Source: an uncultured Bacteroides sp.
Lineage (GTDB): Bacteria > Bacteroidota > Bacteroidia > Bacteroidales > Bacteroidaceae
Length of the DNA stretch: 64,000 bases
Direction of reading: 5' to 3'
Assembly (NCBI RefSeq): GCF_963678425.1
Contig: NZ_OY782855.1
Span: 1,116,001 to 1,180,000, forward strand
The translations under genes were made by a program, and so were the position numbers. Of this stretch, positions 33,601 through 42,709 are shown in pieces. The notes under the pieces were generated by a model, which saw nothing but the letters and a program-made list of their open reading frames with translations, was not told the origin of the DNA and made no database searches. Within the stretch, counting starts at the first letter, position 1. Every line of letters begins with the position of its first letter.

Positions 33601-34895
33601 AATGATTTGTCTTCCGGATAAATACGGTTTGTATTTTCATTTAATACAGTAATCTTTGATAATCCTGCAAACTCAGAGCTAACCCATATCTCCCCGGATT
33701 TATCCTCCATCACAAATTGAAGAAAGTCTGAACTGATATGACTAAAACCATTGATATTTGAAGTATAATGTTCTAATTCATCCTTCGCAATATCATAAGC
33801 AAACAAACCGTTTCCATAGGTTGAGATCCAGATAATATTTCTTGAGTCGTGTACTATGTGATATCTTTCATTATCGATATAGTTAATCTTATTGGGGGGA
33901 ATAAGCTGGAAACTTTTAGTTTTATTTGTCCGGACATTCACATACCACAATTTCCCGGTATGATTAAATATCCAGCAATTGCCTTTATTATCGTTAATTG
34001 TAGAACCGGAAATAATTGTTTCCTTAAACAATCTGGTATCCTTTATTAAAGACTTTGAACGGAAATTATAAGTATAGACACCCGCATTTGTAAAAATCAC
34101 CCACTCATCCTTTAAAAGAAGACATCCGGTAGGTGTTATTTTACTACCCTGGCCCGGCAATGAAGCCATTGCCATCAATTTATGTGTAATGGGATTGTAC
34201 CAAAGCACATCACTTCTGTCAGTCACAAAATAGGTTTGTCCTTTATAGCTGACAGTATTAATAAAATTCCTGTGGTTATCAACAATATTGCTTGTTCCAT
34301 TGTATATCCGTGTGAGTCCGAGTCCAGTTCCAATCCAGACAGTACCTTTGGAATCATCAGATACAAACGTTACCAGATCACTGGGCAATGTCCTGTTCCT
34401 CTTGGTGTAACTTAATGACGAGAATTTACCATTTTCATATTTTACCTGACGGCATCCATTCCCTGAATTCCATAACCAGACATCTCCATTCTTAGCAATG
34501 ATCTTTTTAGAATACGTCTGCCTTAATTCACCATTCCCTGTAAAATCGACAAAGCAATCATGCTTCAAATCATAACAGCTATATAATTCAGCAGAAGTGT
34601 TTATCCACAAAAAGCCATTCTTATCTTCTCCCAGATCGTATATACGATGATCTATCAATGATATTTTATCGCCAAACTGAGGTTTGAAAGTTATGAACGA
34701 ATTGCCATCATAACGACACAAGCCGTTAAGAGTACCCATCCAAATAAAGCCTTTACTGTCCTGAAGTATATACCGCACAGAATTGTTGGCCAACCCGTTA
34801 CTGGTTGTTATTTGCTTTGAGCGGATTTCTATCGACGCAAAAGAATGTAAGATGAGAATGAAAAATAGAAGAAAAAATAGGATCTGTCTTTTCAT
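30630..34895 (-). CDS. Hybrid two-component system regulator (HTCS) of the PUL
   Basis: A 1421-residue single-chain sensor/regulator. After a signal peptide, residues about 25-780 form a periplasmic double beta-propeller with many two-component propeller units (GLANNSVRYILQDSKGFIWMGT and similar), then a Y_Y_Y domain. One membrane segment is near 850-875. The kinase follows, with the phospho-His at H913 in NISHEFRTPL, then the HATPase. The receiver domain has phospho-Asp D1218 in CDVMMPN, and an AraC-type HTH lies at about 1320-1410. HTCS proteins bind an oligosaccharide directly and activate the adjacent PUL. The ligand here is probably an RG-I fragment (inference). Confidence 0.95.
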   Translation of the reverse strand: MKRQILFFLLFFILILHSFASIEIRSKQITTSNGLANNSVRYILQDSKGFIWMGTLNGLCRYDGNSFITFKPQFGDKISLIDHRIYDLGEDKNGFLWINTSAELYSCYDLKHDCFVDFTGNGELRQTYSKKIIAKNGDVWLWNSGNGCRQVKYENGKFSSLSYTKRNRTLPSDLVTFVSDDSKGTVWIGTGLGLTRIYNGTSNIVDNHRNFINTVSYKGQTYFVTDRSDVLWYNPITHKLMAMASLPGQGSKITPTGCLLLKDEWVIFTNAGVYTYNFRSKSLIKDTRLFKETIISGSTINDNKGNCWIFNHTGKLWYVNVRTNKTKSFQLIPPNKINYIDNERYHIVHDSRNIIWISTYGNGLFAYDIAKDELEHYTSNINGFSHISSDFLQFVMEDKSGEIWVSSEFAGLSKITVLNENTNRIYPEDKSLSDRSNTVRMISRMDNGDIWIGTRKGSVYLYDSHLKVKSTAHSYNSNIYAVKQDASGKVWMGSRGDGLCIDGVWYKNEPNNPNSISENNVFSILRDSRNRMWIATFGGGLDLAVFTNGKYIFKHFFNQFYGQKQVRVLLQDKNGMIWAGTSDGVYVFNPDLIVKNPKRYYVFNCNNGKLKSNEIRAIIQDKNGRIWIGTSGAGFSTCELKKDYSTITFEHYNTQNGLVNDVVQSMNQDESGNLWIATEYGMSKFYPRTKLFENYFFSSYSLGNVYSENSTSKSSDGKLIFGTNYGLIVLDSKKVKRSFFSSPVVLTSLKINGINVSPEDPDSPLKQSISYSDKIVLKHSQNSFVIDFSSFNFYESELTKYSYKLENYDKEWSTPTSLNFAAYKNLPSGEYLLKVRVCNGSGVWDYRVTTLKIVVNPPFWLTIWAFLIYTIVLGVALYFAFKITRDFTRLHNKIQVEKQLTDYKLVFFTNISHEFRTPLTLIKGALERIQRINNYPKDFAHPLQTMEKSTNRMIRLIDQLLEFRKMQNNKLALSLEKTDVIAFVYEIFLSFSDISESKNMDFQFESSVNSYMMFIDKGKLDKIVYNLLSNSFKYTPSSGKVSLLVNVDQEKGVLLIRVKDSGVGIPKEKRAELFKRFMQSNFSGNSVGIGLHLVNELVGVHKGKIWYDENEEGGSVFSVSLPLDENIYGEKDFLIPNNILMKEEQFMNNVKLTVNESQEVSDAVPLNKYKILVIEDDNDVRQFLKEEIGVYFEVETAEDGVAGLEKIKDYDADLIVCDVMMPNMNGYEVTKRLKDDFQTSHIPVILLTALGTTENHLEGIESGADAYMTKPFSVKLLLTRIIKLIEQREKLREKFSSEPGVTRLAICSTDKDKEFIDKLHQILEAEIANAEFSIDDFAARMGLGRTVFYKKVKGVTGHSPNEYLRIIRMKKAAEMLLSTNLTVSEVSYKVGINDPFYFSKCFKSQFGVAPSVYQKQDEIKK

Positions 34896-34924
34896 GTCAG
34901 AAACATTAAGATTATATTGCTAAG

Positions 34925-34957
34925 CAAAAATATACATTTTTTCTTTTCTATTGCCAA
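34925..34957 (-). promoter_or_regulatory. Promoter of the HTCS gene
   Basis: On the minus strand: TTG at 34957-34955, a 22-base spacer and TATTTTTG at 34932-34925. Confidence 0.6.
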
Positions 34958-34979
34958 ACAGTACACACCTTTTTAGAAA

Positions 34980-35015
34980 AAAGATGCCTGGTGAGCATTT
35001 TCATCAGGCATCTTT
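34980..35015 (-). terminator. Terminator after rhaM
   Basis: AAAGATGCCTGGTGA pairs with TCATCAGGCATCTTT (one G-T pair) around a 6-base loop, with an A-tract on the plus strand that becomes a T-run in the minus transcript. Confidence 0.82.
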
Positions 35016-35026
35016 CAAAAAAACAA

Positions 35027-35341
35027 TTAATCCATGTGGAAAACTTCCTTTATAGGAATAGAAACCGGAGAATTATCAGGATTAGTATCCATGATATCAG
35101 CCATATAAGCCCACCATTTCTGAACAATCGGGTTATCTCCCAGATCCTGCGAACCATTGCCATCCGTTTTCTGAACAGCAAAAAGTACATTGGTCTCCCT
35201 ATCCCAAAAGATTGAGTAATCTGAAACGCCGCTACCTTGCAACAGTTTTTTCAATTCCGGCCAGATAGCAGCATGTCTTTTCTGATACTCATCTTCAAAT
35301 CCTGGCTTCAAAAACATTTTAAAAGCTTCTCTTTTCATCAT
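35027..35341 (-). CDS. rhaM: L-rhamnose mutarotase
   Basis: A 104-residue protein that interconverts alpha- and beta-L-rhamnose for the catabolic kinase/isomerase route. YQKRHAAIWPELKKLL carries the conserved His/Pro/Glu segment; SDYSIFWDRETNVLFA and WWAYMADIM follow as in the family. There are two possible ATGs, 35341 and 35338. It is the last gene of a leftward unit, 24 bases downstream of the GH105-CE12-GH43 gene. Its presence shows that rhamnose is a product handled by this locus. Confidence 0.92.
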   Translation of the reverse strand: MMKREAFKMFLKPGFEDEYQKRHAAIWPELKKLLQGSGVSDYSIFWDRETNVLFAVQKTDGNGSQDLGDNPIVQKWWAYMADIMDTNPDNSPVSIPIKEVFHMD

Positions 35342-35365
35342 TGTGTTTTTCTTTTTTTATTGTTA

Positions 35366-38300
35366 TTATCTGAGGTTTATGTAAACAGGTTTATCTCTGT
35401 CACACTTTATTTCTCCGTTTTCATATTCCAGTTTCCCCACCTGAATGGAGCTACGCCTGGTTTCATAGTTATCCAGCTTACCTGCCGGTATGTCTACTCT
35501 TCCCGGATGAGTAAAGTAGATAATATATGCATTGCCATTATTTACAACCACATCGGCATGTAAACCATTGGTTCCGTCATCTGTTCCTTTACCCGGTTCA
35601 CGAAGGATATTATGTTCCTGCCGTCTCCAGTTTTCCATATCATCCGAAGAGTAAACAGCCTGTCCATTCCAGTTATCTACAATCATGAAATATTTTCCTT
35701 TCCAGGCAAAAACTTTAGGGCCTTCTCCAGCACGGTCACCAATTACTTTGCCCTTATCTTCCCACTTATTCAAATCTTTGCTTTGTGCATAATAAATTGA
35801 CTTATGATCTTTTTCATTATTGTAATACATACGCCACATTCCATCAGGAGCTTTAACAATGCATGCATCAATTACTTTATCTGAAGCTAAAGATATTTTA
35901 GAATTAAAGGTCCAGTCTATAAGGTTAGAGCTGGTAAGATGAATAATCTCCCGCGGATGACTCCAGTCTGAAAAGATACCTGGAACAACTGTCAGGAACA
36001 TGTGGTAAGTGCCATTGTTCTCAATTATATCCGGTGCCCAAAAGGTTGCTTCCTTTGAACCATAATTAATATTGGCTGTTCCACGGTATTTCCAGGTAGC
36101 TCCGCCATCAGAAGATTCGGCAATTCCTATAGGCGTTCCATGAACCCAATCTACTCCTTTGCTATTGGCCATATTAGCACGTCGGTTTGTATAAAACATA
36201 AACCACTTTTGTTCTTTCTTATTCCAGACAATAACAGGATCGGCTGCTCCATCATATACCGGATCACGGAATAAAGGTTTGCCGGCTGCTTTATATTCTT
36301 TGGATAAAGCCGTTTTCTCAATATATTTATTTAGTGGACAATCGGGCAAGTCAAGTATGCCTTCAACAACAGATTTCGCATTCAGAACAGCTCCGTCAAA
36401 TGTTGTATGCACACCATCCTTATAATAAGACTTTGTCTTTTCTATTCCAAGAGATTCAAACTTTCTTGCACTGCGATCATTTATATCAATGAAATATGCG
36501 CCTTCTTGCTCAGCCACTTCTTTAGACCATTTGCCATAAGTTTCATTGCAACGATCCATCTTATCTCCAGTCCACTTATTACCGGGAGTATGAGAAAGAA
36601 CAATAGGGATTGCTCCGTGAGCTTTTGCCTGACGAATATAAAGACGCAGGTAATGACCAAATGTGAATACCTCTTCCGGTCCGCCGGTACGTTCCATGAT
36701 TACTGTTTGCGATTCCTCGCCTGTACCATTCAATGAAGCGCGGGCACGTCCTGTGCTTAATGAGCCACCATCGTTATGTCCGAACTGGATAATAAGATAA
36801 TCTCCTTTTTTAATTCCTGGAAGTACTTTTTCCCATAAACCAGCCGTCAGGAAAGTACGACTGCTCATTCCACCAAGCGCATGATTCTCTACTGAAATTT
36901 TGCTAGTATCGAAGAAATTATCAAAGAAAGCAGCCCAACCCCACATGTCGCCATCACCTTTACCCTGACCGTTTTTTACAGTGGAATCACCAATAACAAA
37001 GACTACAGGAGCATTTTCATTTTTTCTGCTGCTACCAGCTACAATTGCTTCCGGGCGGCCAACATTTGCATCCGAGCTAAAAATTGGAGAAGCGGAATTT
37101 TGCGGAGTTGAATAATATTGCACCGCACTATCATTCATCTTAGGATATTGGCTGTTCAATAGCCTGATCATTTCCGCACCAGCCCAGATAACCGGGCCGT
37201 AACCGTGTGCTGCATATGTATTTACCGGACGATAACAGTAATAAGCCGGATCAAATCCCATTCCTGTTCCCACACAGGTTCCTTCTACTTCCCCTTTCTC
37301 ATTAATCTTTGTGGAAATAGCATGCCAACCAAGCTGAACTACAGGACCATAAGCCGCAGCATCAACCCATCCACGATTGATTGCATGAGCAATACAATAA
37401 ACATATATTGCAGTAGCTGAAGTTTCCAAATAGGAATCATTCCGATCGAGAAGCTGATGCCAGAATCCTTCACCGGATTGGCAAGCTGCCAAACCAGCGA
37501 TATGTGCACGAAGTTGTTCCAGTATCACATTATACTGAGGATTAGATTGTGGCAAAAGATCAAGAGTCTCTGTTAATGTAAGAAGAGCCCATCCGTTTGC
37601 TCTGGCCCAATGAAACGAAGGATGCTGATTCATACCCTCTACCCATCCATGGCGGTAAAGACCTTTTTCTTTCACAAACATACGTGATGAGAATTGCATA
37701 ATCTGCTTCACTGCCTCATTGTAATACTTATCCTCCCCTGTCAGTTTTCCCATTTGTACAATAGAAGGAATAGCCATAAACATATCATCAAGCCAAAGCG
37801 TGTTTTTCTGAGGACGATTACGTGCAAAAGTACCATCGGAAAGACGGTATTCCTTATACATAATAAAGTTCATGTAATTGTCTATTAACGGACGAAGTTG
37901 CAATGACGGATTCAAGCGACTCGCCTTTATCATTGCGGCACACATTGCACCTGCATCGTCGAGAGCATGTGGATCCAGAAGTTGCTTCATCTGAGGATCA
38001 GTAAAACCTGTTGTTTCCAAAACTTTTTTAAAAGATGGAGCAACATTATTCAGGAAGCCAAAACGTTTATAGACATAATCGGAAAATCGGTTATCACCTG
38101 TAGCCAATGCTGCATCGAGCATTGCAGCATAAGTAACACCCCATTCATAGCTGGCCAGACGGAAAGTTCCAGACTCTAATTGCGAATTTGCATTTATCAT
38201 GCCATAATCAGTAATTTCATTTTGCGTATTTTTATCAACAACACGAGCCGGAGTAGCTATCTCAAGATAAGAAAGAATGCGGTTGAGATCCTTCCTTATT

Positions 38301-38455
38301 GCTCCTGCAGAAAGTTCACCATACGGAACCTTATATGCAGGTTGCAGCAAATGAAGCGCAACATTCGAGTCGTTTATCTTTTCTTTTTTCTGTGCTGATA
38401 TTGAAAAGCCGGAAGTAGCTAATATTACAGCAATCAATAAAAATAATCTTTTCAT
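35366..38455 (-). CDS. Three-module enzyme: GH105, CE12 and a GH43-like propeller
   Basis: A 1029-residue exported protein with a signal peptide of about 21 residues. Residues about 45-445 are a GH105-type alpha/alpha barrel (unsaturated rhamnogalacturonyl hydrolase; DDMFMAIP, WARANGWALLTL, Gly/His-rich C-terminal part). Residues about 480-700 are a CE12 SGNH esterase: GDST at 489-492 (nucleophile Ser 491), QFGHND, and DGVHTTFDGA with the catalytic Asp/His. Residues about 715-1025 form a five-bladed propeller of the GH43 superfamily, with a catalytic-base candidate D739 in AADPVI, and WAPDII. All three steps suit RG-I oligosaccharides: removal of the unsaturated end, deacetylation, and side-chain hydrolysis. 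Confidence 0.86.
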   Translation of the reverse strand: MKRLFLLIAVILATSGFSISAQKKEKINDSNVALHLLQPAYKVPYGELSAGAIRKDLNRILSYLEIATPARVVDKNTQNEITDYGMINANSQLESGTFRLASYEWGVTYAAMLDAALATGDNRFSDYVYKRFGFLNNVAPSFKKVLETTGFTDPQMKQLLDPHALDDAGAMCAAMIKASRLNPSLQLRPLIDNYMNFIMYKEYRLSDGTFARNRPQKNTLWLDDMFMAIPSIVQMGKLTGEDKYYNEAVKQIMQFSSRMFVKEKGLYRHGWVEGMNQHPSFHWARANGWALLTLTETLDLLPQSNPQYNVILEQLRAHIAGLAACQSGEGFWHQLLDRNDSYLETSATAIYVYCIAHAINRGWVDAAAYGPVVQLGWHAISTKINEKGEVEGTCVGTGMGFDPAYYCYRPVNTYAAHGYGPVIWAGAEMIRLLNSQYPKMNDSAVQYYSTPQNSASPIFSSDANVGRPEAIVAGSSRKNENAPVVFVIGDSTVKNGQGKGDGDMWGWAAFFDNFFDTSKISVENHALGGMSSRTFLTAGLWEKVLPGIKKGDYLIIQFGHNDGGSLSTGRARASLNGTGEESQTVIMERTGGPEEVFTFGHYLRLYIRQAKAHGAIPIVLSHTPGNKWTGDKMDRCNETYGKWSKEVAEQEGAYFIDINDRSARKFESLGIEKTKSYYKDGVHTTFDGAVLNAKSVVEGILDLPDCPLNKYIEKTALSKEYKAAGKPLFRDPVYDGAADPVIVWNKKEQKWFMFYTNRRANMANSKGVDWVHGTPIGIAESSDGGATWKYRGTANINYGSKEATFWAPDIIENNGTYHMFLTVVPGIFSDWSHPREIIHLTSSNLIDWTFNSKISLASDKVIDACIVKAPDGMWRMYYNNEKDHKSIYYAQSKDLNKWEDKGKVIGDRAGEGPKVFAWKGKYFMIVDNWNGQAVYSSDDMENWRRQEHNILREPGKGTDDGTNGLHADVVVNNGNAYIIYFTHPGRVDIPAGKLDNYETRRSSIQVGKLEYENGEIKCDRDKPVYINLR

Positions 38456-38486
38456 ATGAATGTATTAAATTTAATTAGAGTCTAAT

Positions 38487-40343
38487 CTATTTTTTACCTG
38501 AGCCGAAATCATATCCTCTGAATACACCTTTCAGATCGGGACCAAAATAGAATCCGGGCTGAGTTGGCTGATTGTATGCCACATTCTGTGTAGCGATACT
38601 GATACGATAAACAGGATCTTCCAGGAATGTATGGAAACGATATTGGGTAGGAATAGTTGATACATATAAGTGTAAAGCGGAATTATCCGATGTACGAAGC
38701 AAAACCTCTTCCCTCCAATCACCGATAATATCTCCCTGCAGACACGGTGTGGCTTTTGTACCATTATTCGAGCTGCAACCCTCTGCTGTAAAAAGAGGCT
38801 GGCATTCACCCTTATTCCAGTTATATTTGCTGATTGTAGCTTTATCAAGAAGCTCACGCAAAAGATCGCCGTCCCACCACACTGCTGAGTTCACAGAGAA
38901 TGATTTCATATCTGGATTAATAACCTCTCCTTTAATATTACGAATTCCTTTGCTTTCATATGACCACATTTCCACTCCCGGATACCGAGGATCAATATCA
39001 GCTGCCATTGCGCGGCCTACATCAATTGTACTATTTACCTGAAAAAGGACTTTTCCGGTACGAGCATCACGGAATGAAGAACCATCCTTTTTGTTTTCGT
39101 GACAGTCCCACACCTGAAGTTCTTTTTTGGAAGGATCAAAAGCTGTCATATGCAAAGCATCTCCATGTCCCATACCGGTAGTGTAAAGTCCCTGGCCATT
39201 ATTATCAATAGCACATGCTCCATAAATTATTTCATCGCATCCATCACCATCCACATCTCCTACACGAAGATTGTGGTTACCTTGTCCGGCGTATCCTTTA
39301 TTACCTGAAACATTTGAATCAAATGTCCACCGGTTTGTTAATTGCTTTCCGTCCCAGTCAAAAGCTGCAAGTACCGTACGGGTATAATATCCACGGCACA
39401 TTACCACACTGGGATGCACTCCATCCAGATAAGCTACACAAGCAAGGAAACGATCGGACCTATTTGCCTCATCATCTCCCCAATCCATCAGATTACCCCG
39501 TTGTGGAATGTAATCAATTGTAGTCATAGCAGCCCCAGTCTTTCCATTAAAGACAGTAAGATATTCAGATCCGGTAAGAATACGACCTTTTTTAGAACGA
39601 TAATCCGCCTCCTTATTTCCTATTACTTTTCCTGTTCCATCAACTGTTCCATCAGATGTTTTCATCACAATTTCGGCCTTATTATCTCCATCCAGATCAA
39701 AAACCATAAATTGAGTATAATGTGCTCCGGCACGTATATTATGTCCCATATCAATACGCCAGAGTTTTTCTCCATTCAGGCGATAACAGTCAAAGTAAAC
39801 ATTTCCGGTATATCCGTTATGTGCATTATCGTGAGCATTGGATGGATCCCATTTAAGTATGATCTCATACTCTCCGTCTCCGTCTACATCACCAATACTG
39901 GCATCATTGGGAGAATAACTATATTTATCACCTGTTGGAGTAACTCCATCAGCCGGTTTATCAAGAGGTATATTTATATATCCAATCGGAGCTTCAGCCG
40001 GAAGAATGTATGTACCCGACAAGTCGTCCCTTTCCTGTCCTTGAATTACCGGTTTTATGGTATAAACCTTCTTATCAGAATCCTTATCAGTATATTTAAA
40101 GAACGTACCCTTAACAATAGGCTTCATCGTAAGTTTGGTTCCATTGCGATAAACATTAAAGCCAACGTTCATCGGATCAGAAGAAAGATATCTCCAGGAA
40201 ATAAATACATCCTTAGAGTTTTGACGAATGGCCACAACTCCACGGCCAAGTTTTTCACGTTTCAGCACCGAATAATTATAATTGGGCTGAGCCAATGCTC
40301 CAAGAGAAAATAAAAAGAATAGTGTTACTATTAGCTGTTTCAT
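38487..40343 (-). CDS. Rhamnogalacturonan lyase, PL11
   Basis: A 618-residue exported polysaccharide lyase with signal peptide ALAQ at about residue 19. The PL11 pattern is strong: EKLGRGVVAI, FISWRYLSSDP and FNVYRN at the N-terminus, then an eight-bladed propeller studded with calcium-binding DxDxDG loops (IGDVDGDGEYEI, FDLDGDNKAEIVMK, VGDVDGDGCDEI). It cuts the Rha-GalA backbone of RG-I by beta-elimination and leaves unsaturated galacturonate ends for GH105. It precedes the three-module enzyme in the same direction by 31 bases. Confidence 0.94.
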   Translation of the reverse strand: MKQLIVTLFFLFSLGALAQPNYNYSVLKREKLGRGVVAIRQNSKDVFISWRYLSSDPMNVGFNVYRNGTKLTMKPIVKGTFFKYTDKDSDKKVYTIKPVIQGQERDDLSGTYILPAEAPIGYINIPLDKPADGVTPTGDKYSYSPNDASIGDVDGDGEYEIILKWDPSNAHDNAHNGYTGNVYFDCYRLNGEKLWRIDMGHNIRAGAHYTQFMVFDLDGDNKAEIVMKTSDGTVDGTGKVIGNKEADYRSKKGRILTGSEYLTVFNGKTGAAMTTIDYIPQRGNLMDWGDDEANRSDRFLACVAYLDGVHPSVVMCRGYYTRTVLAAFDWDGKQLTNRWTFDSNVSGNKGYAGQGNHNLRVGDVDGDGCDEIIYGACAIDNNGQGLYTTGMGHGDALHMTAFDPSKKELQVWDCHENKKDGSSFRDARTGKVLFQVNSTIDVGRAMAADIDPRYPGVEMWSYESKGIRNIKGEVINPDMKSFSVNSAVWWDGDLLRELLDKATISKYNWNKGECQPLFTAEGCSSNNGTKATPCLQGDIIGDWREEVLLRTSDNSALHLYVSTIPTQYRFHTFLEDPVYRISIATQNVAYNQPTQPGFYFGPDLKGVFRGYDFGSGKK

Positions 40344-40622
40344 AATTTAATCTATTTTTGGATAGTGTTTTTTATTTTACCAGACTTTTACGATTAGTCA
40401 AGGACCATAAACAAAGATATAAACGATACAAAATATAATCTTATTAAACTCATACACATATTTGAAAGGGGGACCAAGAATAACAATTATTTGTATCAAA
40501 AATAGCATTTCCAGGTATGTTCTGAAATGCAATTCCGTACAAATCCATGTAAATACAAACAATAAACGCCCTGCATGTTTTGTTTTTCCATGCAGGGCGT
40601 TCTTTATCTGATAATATATCTA
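40344..40622. other. Intergenic region between SusD and PL11 genes
   Basis: It holds the SusD terminator and a minus-strand -7 box TATCTTTG at 40412-40419 that would start a separate PL11/three-module/rhaM transcript. Nothing else was seen. Confidence 0.5.
40565..40601 (-). terminator. Terminator of the susCD operon
   Basis: A 13-bp perfect stem AACGCCCTGCATG / CATGCAGGGCGTT around an 11-base loop, next to T/A-rich ends. Confidence 0.87.
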
Positions 40623-42689
40623 TTAATATCCGGGGTTCTGCATTGCAGCCTTTTGATCAGCAGTCAAAGCTACACCATTTTGATCGGTGATATTATCCAG
40701 GAATGATTGTGGAATAGGACGATAATAGTGAGTAGAAGCACTAAATGCTGTATTACCTCTAACAAAACCATCATTGAATGCTTTCCAACGAGATTCAAGA
40801 GTTTTTGTTCTTGCCAAATCTTCCCAACGATATGTTTCTCCACAAAGCTCACGAGTACGTTCATTCAGTAAGAAACACATCATCTTAGCTGCATTTGTTG
40901 TACAACCTAGTTTATCGTAAATAGGTGAATCAACCTTTGAGCTATAAATATCATTTACAGAGTTGATATGCATAGCAGATGCAGTAGAAGTTGTAGTCAC
41001 TGGCATATCATTATTAGATTCATAATAGGTATTTTTGTCCCAATAGATAGCTCCATCAGCAGAGAAACCTCCACCTAAACCTGAACAATATGAGTTATTC
41101 TTATAAGCCTGACCTCCATCTACGTTTTTAGAACGATCTTCACCATCTTTGAAAGCTGCACGATCACGCAATTTATTTATCCATATAATTGCATTGGAAT
41201 ATTGAGCTTCTCCCTGACGGATATAAGCTTCAGCTACCATCAAAGCATCTTCAGCAGAACGAGCTATAATAGCATCACGTGTACCAAACTGGGAAGAAAC
41301 AGCATTACGATAACCATCACGATACTTAGATAAAGCAACGGAACGTTTTGGTATGCCAGAATGGCCTTCATTTCCATGTATACCTACCCATGCTTGCGGT
41401 TCGCTATTAAAGTAACGTACAAAAGTATGAGTATTCTGCATAACACTATTTTTCAAAACACCTGTAGGATCATTTGTAACTTGTGCATAACGAGCATCAC
41501 CGGCATCATTCACAATATATTTGATAGCCAACTGACCACCAATAAAACGTTTAGTACCAGCTACAGTACCTGTAGGTCCTAGTGGAGCATTTGCAGCCGA
41601 CCAGGTAGGAGCATCTTTCGTATAGTTACAACCATAGCAAGTAGTGAATGATTTCCAGAAACGAGAGTCGTTTACACGGTCAAATACATCCATTGAATAA
41701 TTGGTGGCACGAGCATATGAGAACTCACGATCACCTGAAATATCACGTTTAGTACCAGCAATATCCTGATAAACAGAAGGATAATACAAGTGCATTTGGT
41801 TACCATAACGTCCCCAGGTAGTTTGGTCGTCAGAGAACTGAGCTGCCAGAACTACTTCTGATACCAATTCGTTAGCACTATTAGCCTTTGTGAAATCCCA
41901 CAGATTAACATAGTTGTCACACAATGGCTGAGCAGTAACCACTTCCTGTCCGTATTTGATAACAGCATCTAAATCTGCAGCCGTTGTAGAAGAGTTCCAG
42001 GATGAGTACAATTCACTGGAACGGGTTAAATGAGCTTTGGCCAAAAAGTGAGCTGCCGCCCATTTAGTTATACGACCAGTTTGAGCCGCTTTAGTTGGCA
42101 ATAAACTATAAGCCTGATCCAAGTCTGAAATGATCTGAGCGAAACAATCTTGCTCAGAAGCACGGGTAAAGTAAGTTTCAACACTTGTAGAAGGTTGTAA
42201 TTTCAAAGGTACACCACCGTATTGAGTTACTAGCTGTAAATAAAAATAAGCACGTAAAAAATAGCTTTCACCCAAGCGAGTGTTATAATTTGTATTAGTC
42301 TTATCATAATAAAGAGGAATATTCTGAATCAATGTATTGGCTGATTCTATACCTCCGTACATATTATCCCAAAGAGGAGCGTTGGCTCCAGTTTCCGCCG
42401 AATTCAAGTCAGCACTGTAGCAGTTGAAACTTGGTATTGCGTTATTGGCATCGGTAAATTCATCCACGCCTAAGTTATACATTTCAATACCCCAGATATA
42501 GTTGAATTTGAATTTCAATTTCTGATAAGTACCAGTAACCAATTCGTCAAGACCATCTTGAGTAGTAAAACGCTGAGTACTATACTGTGTAGTCAGATTT
42601 TCATCCAAGAAATCACTGCTACAAGATGTGATAGTCGCACCTACTGTACCTGCCATCACTGCTGCTAATAATAATTTATTTATTTTCAT
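40623..42689 (-). CDS. SusD/RagB-family glycan-binding lipoprotein
   Basis: A 688-residue outer-surface lipoprotein. The lipobox is TSC with lipidated Cys at about 23 (ATITSCSSDFLDE). The helical SusD core is recognisable by YFLRAYFYLQLVTQYGGVPL (TPR region) and the C-terminal NERTRELCGETYRWEDLARTK. It caps the SusC barrel and binds the incoming oligosaccharide. The length is greater than most SusD proteins (500-600), with insertions in the middle. It starts 20 bases after susC and ends at a strong terminator. Confidence 0.95.
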   Translation of the reverse strand: MKINKLLLAAVMAGTVGATITSCSSDFLDENLTTQYSTQRFTTQDGLDELVTGTYQKLKFKFNYIWGIEMYNLGVDEFTDANNAIPSFNCYSADLNSAETGANAPLWDNMYGGIESANTLIQNIPLYYDKTNTNYNTRLGESYFLRAYFYLQLVTQYGGVPLKLQPSTSVETYFTRASEQDCFAQIISDLDQAYSLLPTKAAQTGRITKWAAAHFLAKAHLTRSSELYSSWNSSTTAADLDAVIKYGQEVVTAQPLCDNYVNLWDFTKANSANELVSEVVLAAQFSDDQTTWGRYGNQMHLYYPSVYQDIAGTKRDISGDREFSYARATNYSMDVFDRVNDSRFWKSFTTCYGCNYTKDAPTWSAANAPLGPTGTVAGTKRFIGGQLAIKYIVNDAGDARYAQVTNDPTGVLKNSVMQNTHTFVRYFNSEPQAWVGIHGNEGHSGIPKRSVALSKYRDGYRNAVSSQFGTRDAIIARSAEDALMVAEAYIRQGEAQYSNAIIWINKLRDRAAFKDGEDRSKNVDGGQAYKNNSYCSGLGGGFSADGAIYWDKNTYYESNNDMPVTTTSTASAMHINSVNDIYSSKVDSPIYDKLGCTTNAAKMMCFLLNERTRELCGETYRWEDLARTKTLESRWKAFNDGFVRGNTAFSASTHYYRPIPQSFLDNITDQNGVALTADQKAAMQNPGY

Positions 42690-42709
42690 CTTAATTTTCT
42701 GTTTTAAAG

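Noticed and set aside
39342..40313. 323-codon plus-strand reading frame opposite the PL11 gene
   Set aside because: It is antisense to a clear lyase with repeated calcium loops. Its product is Ile/Ser/His-rich without any known pattern.
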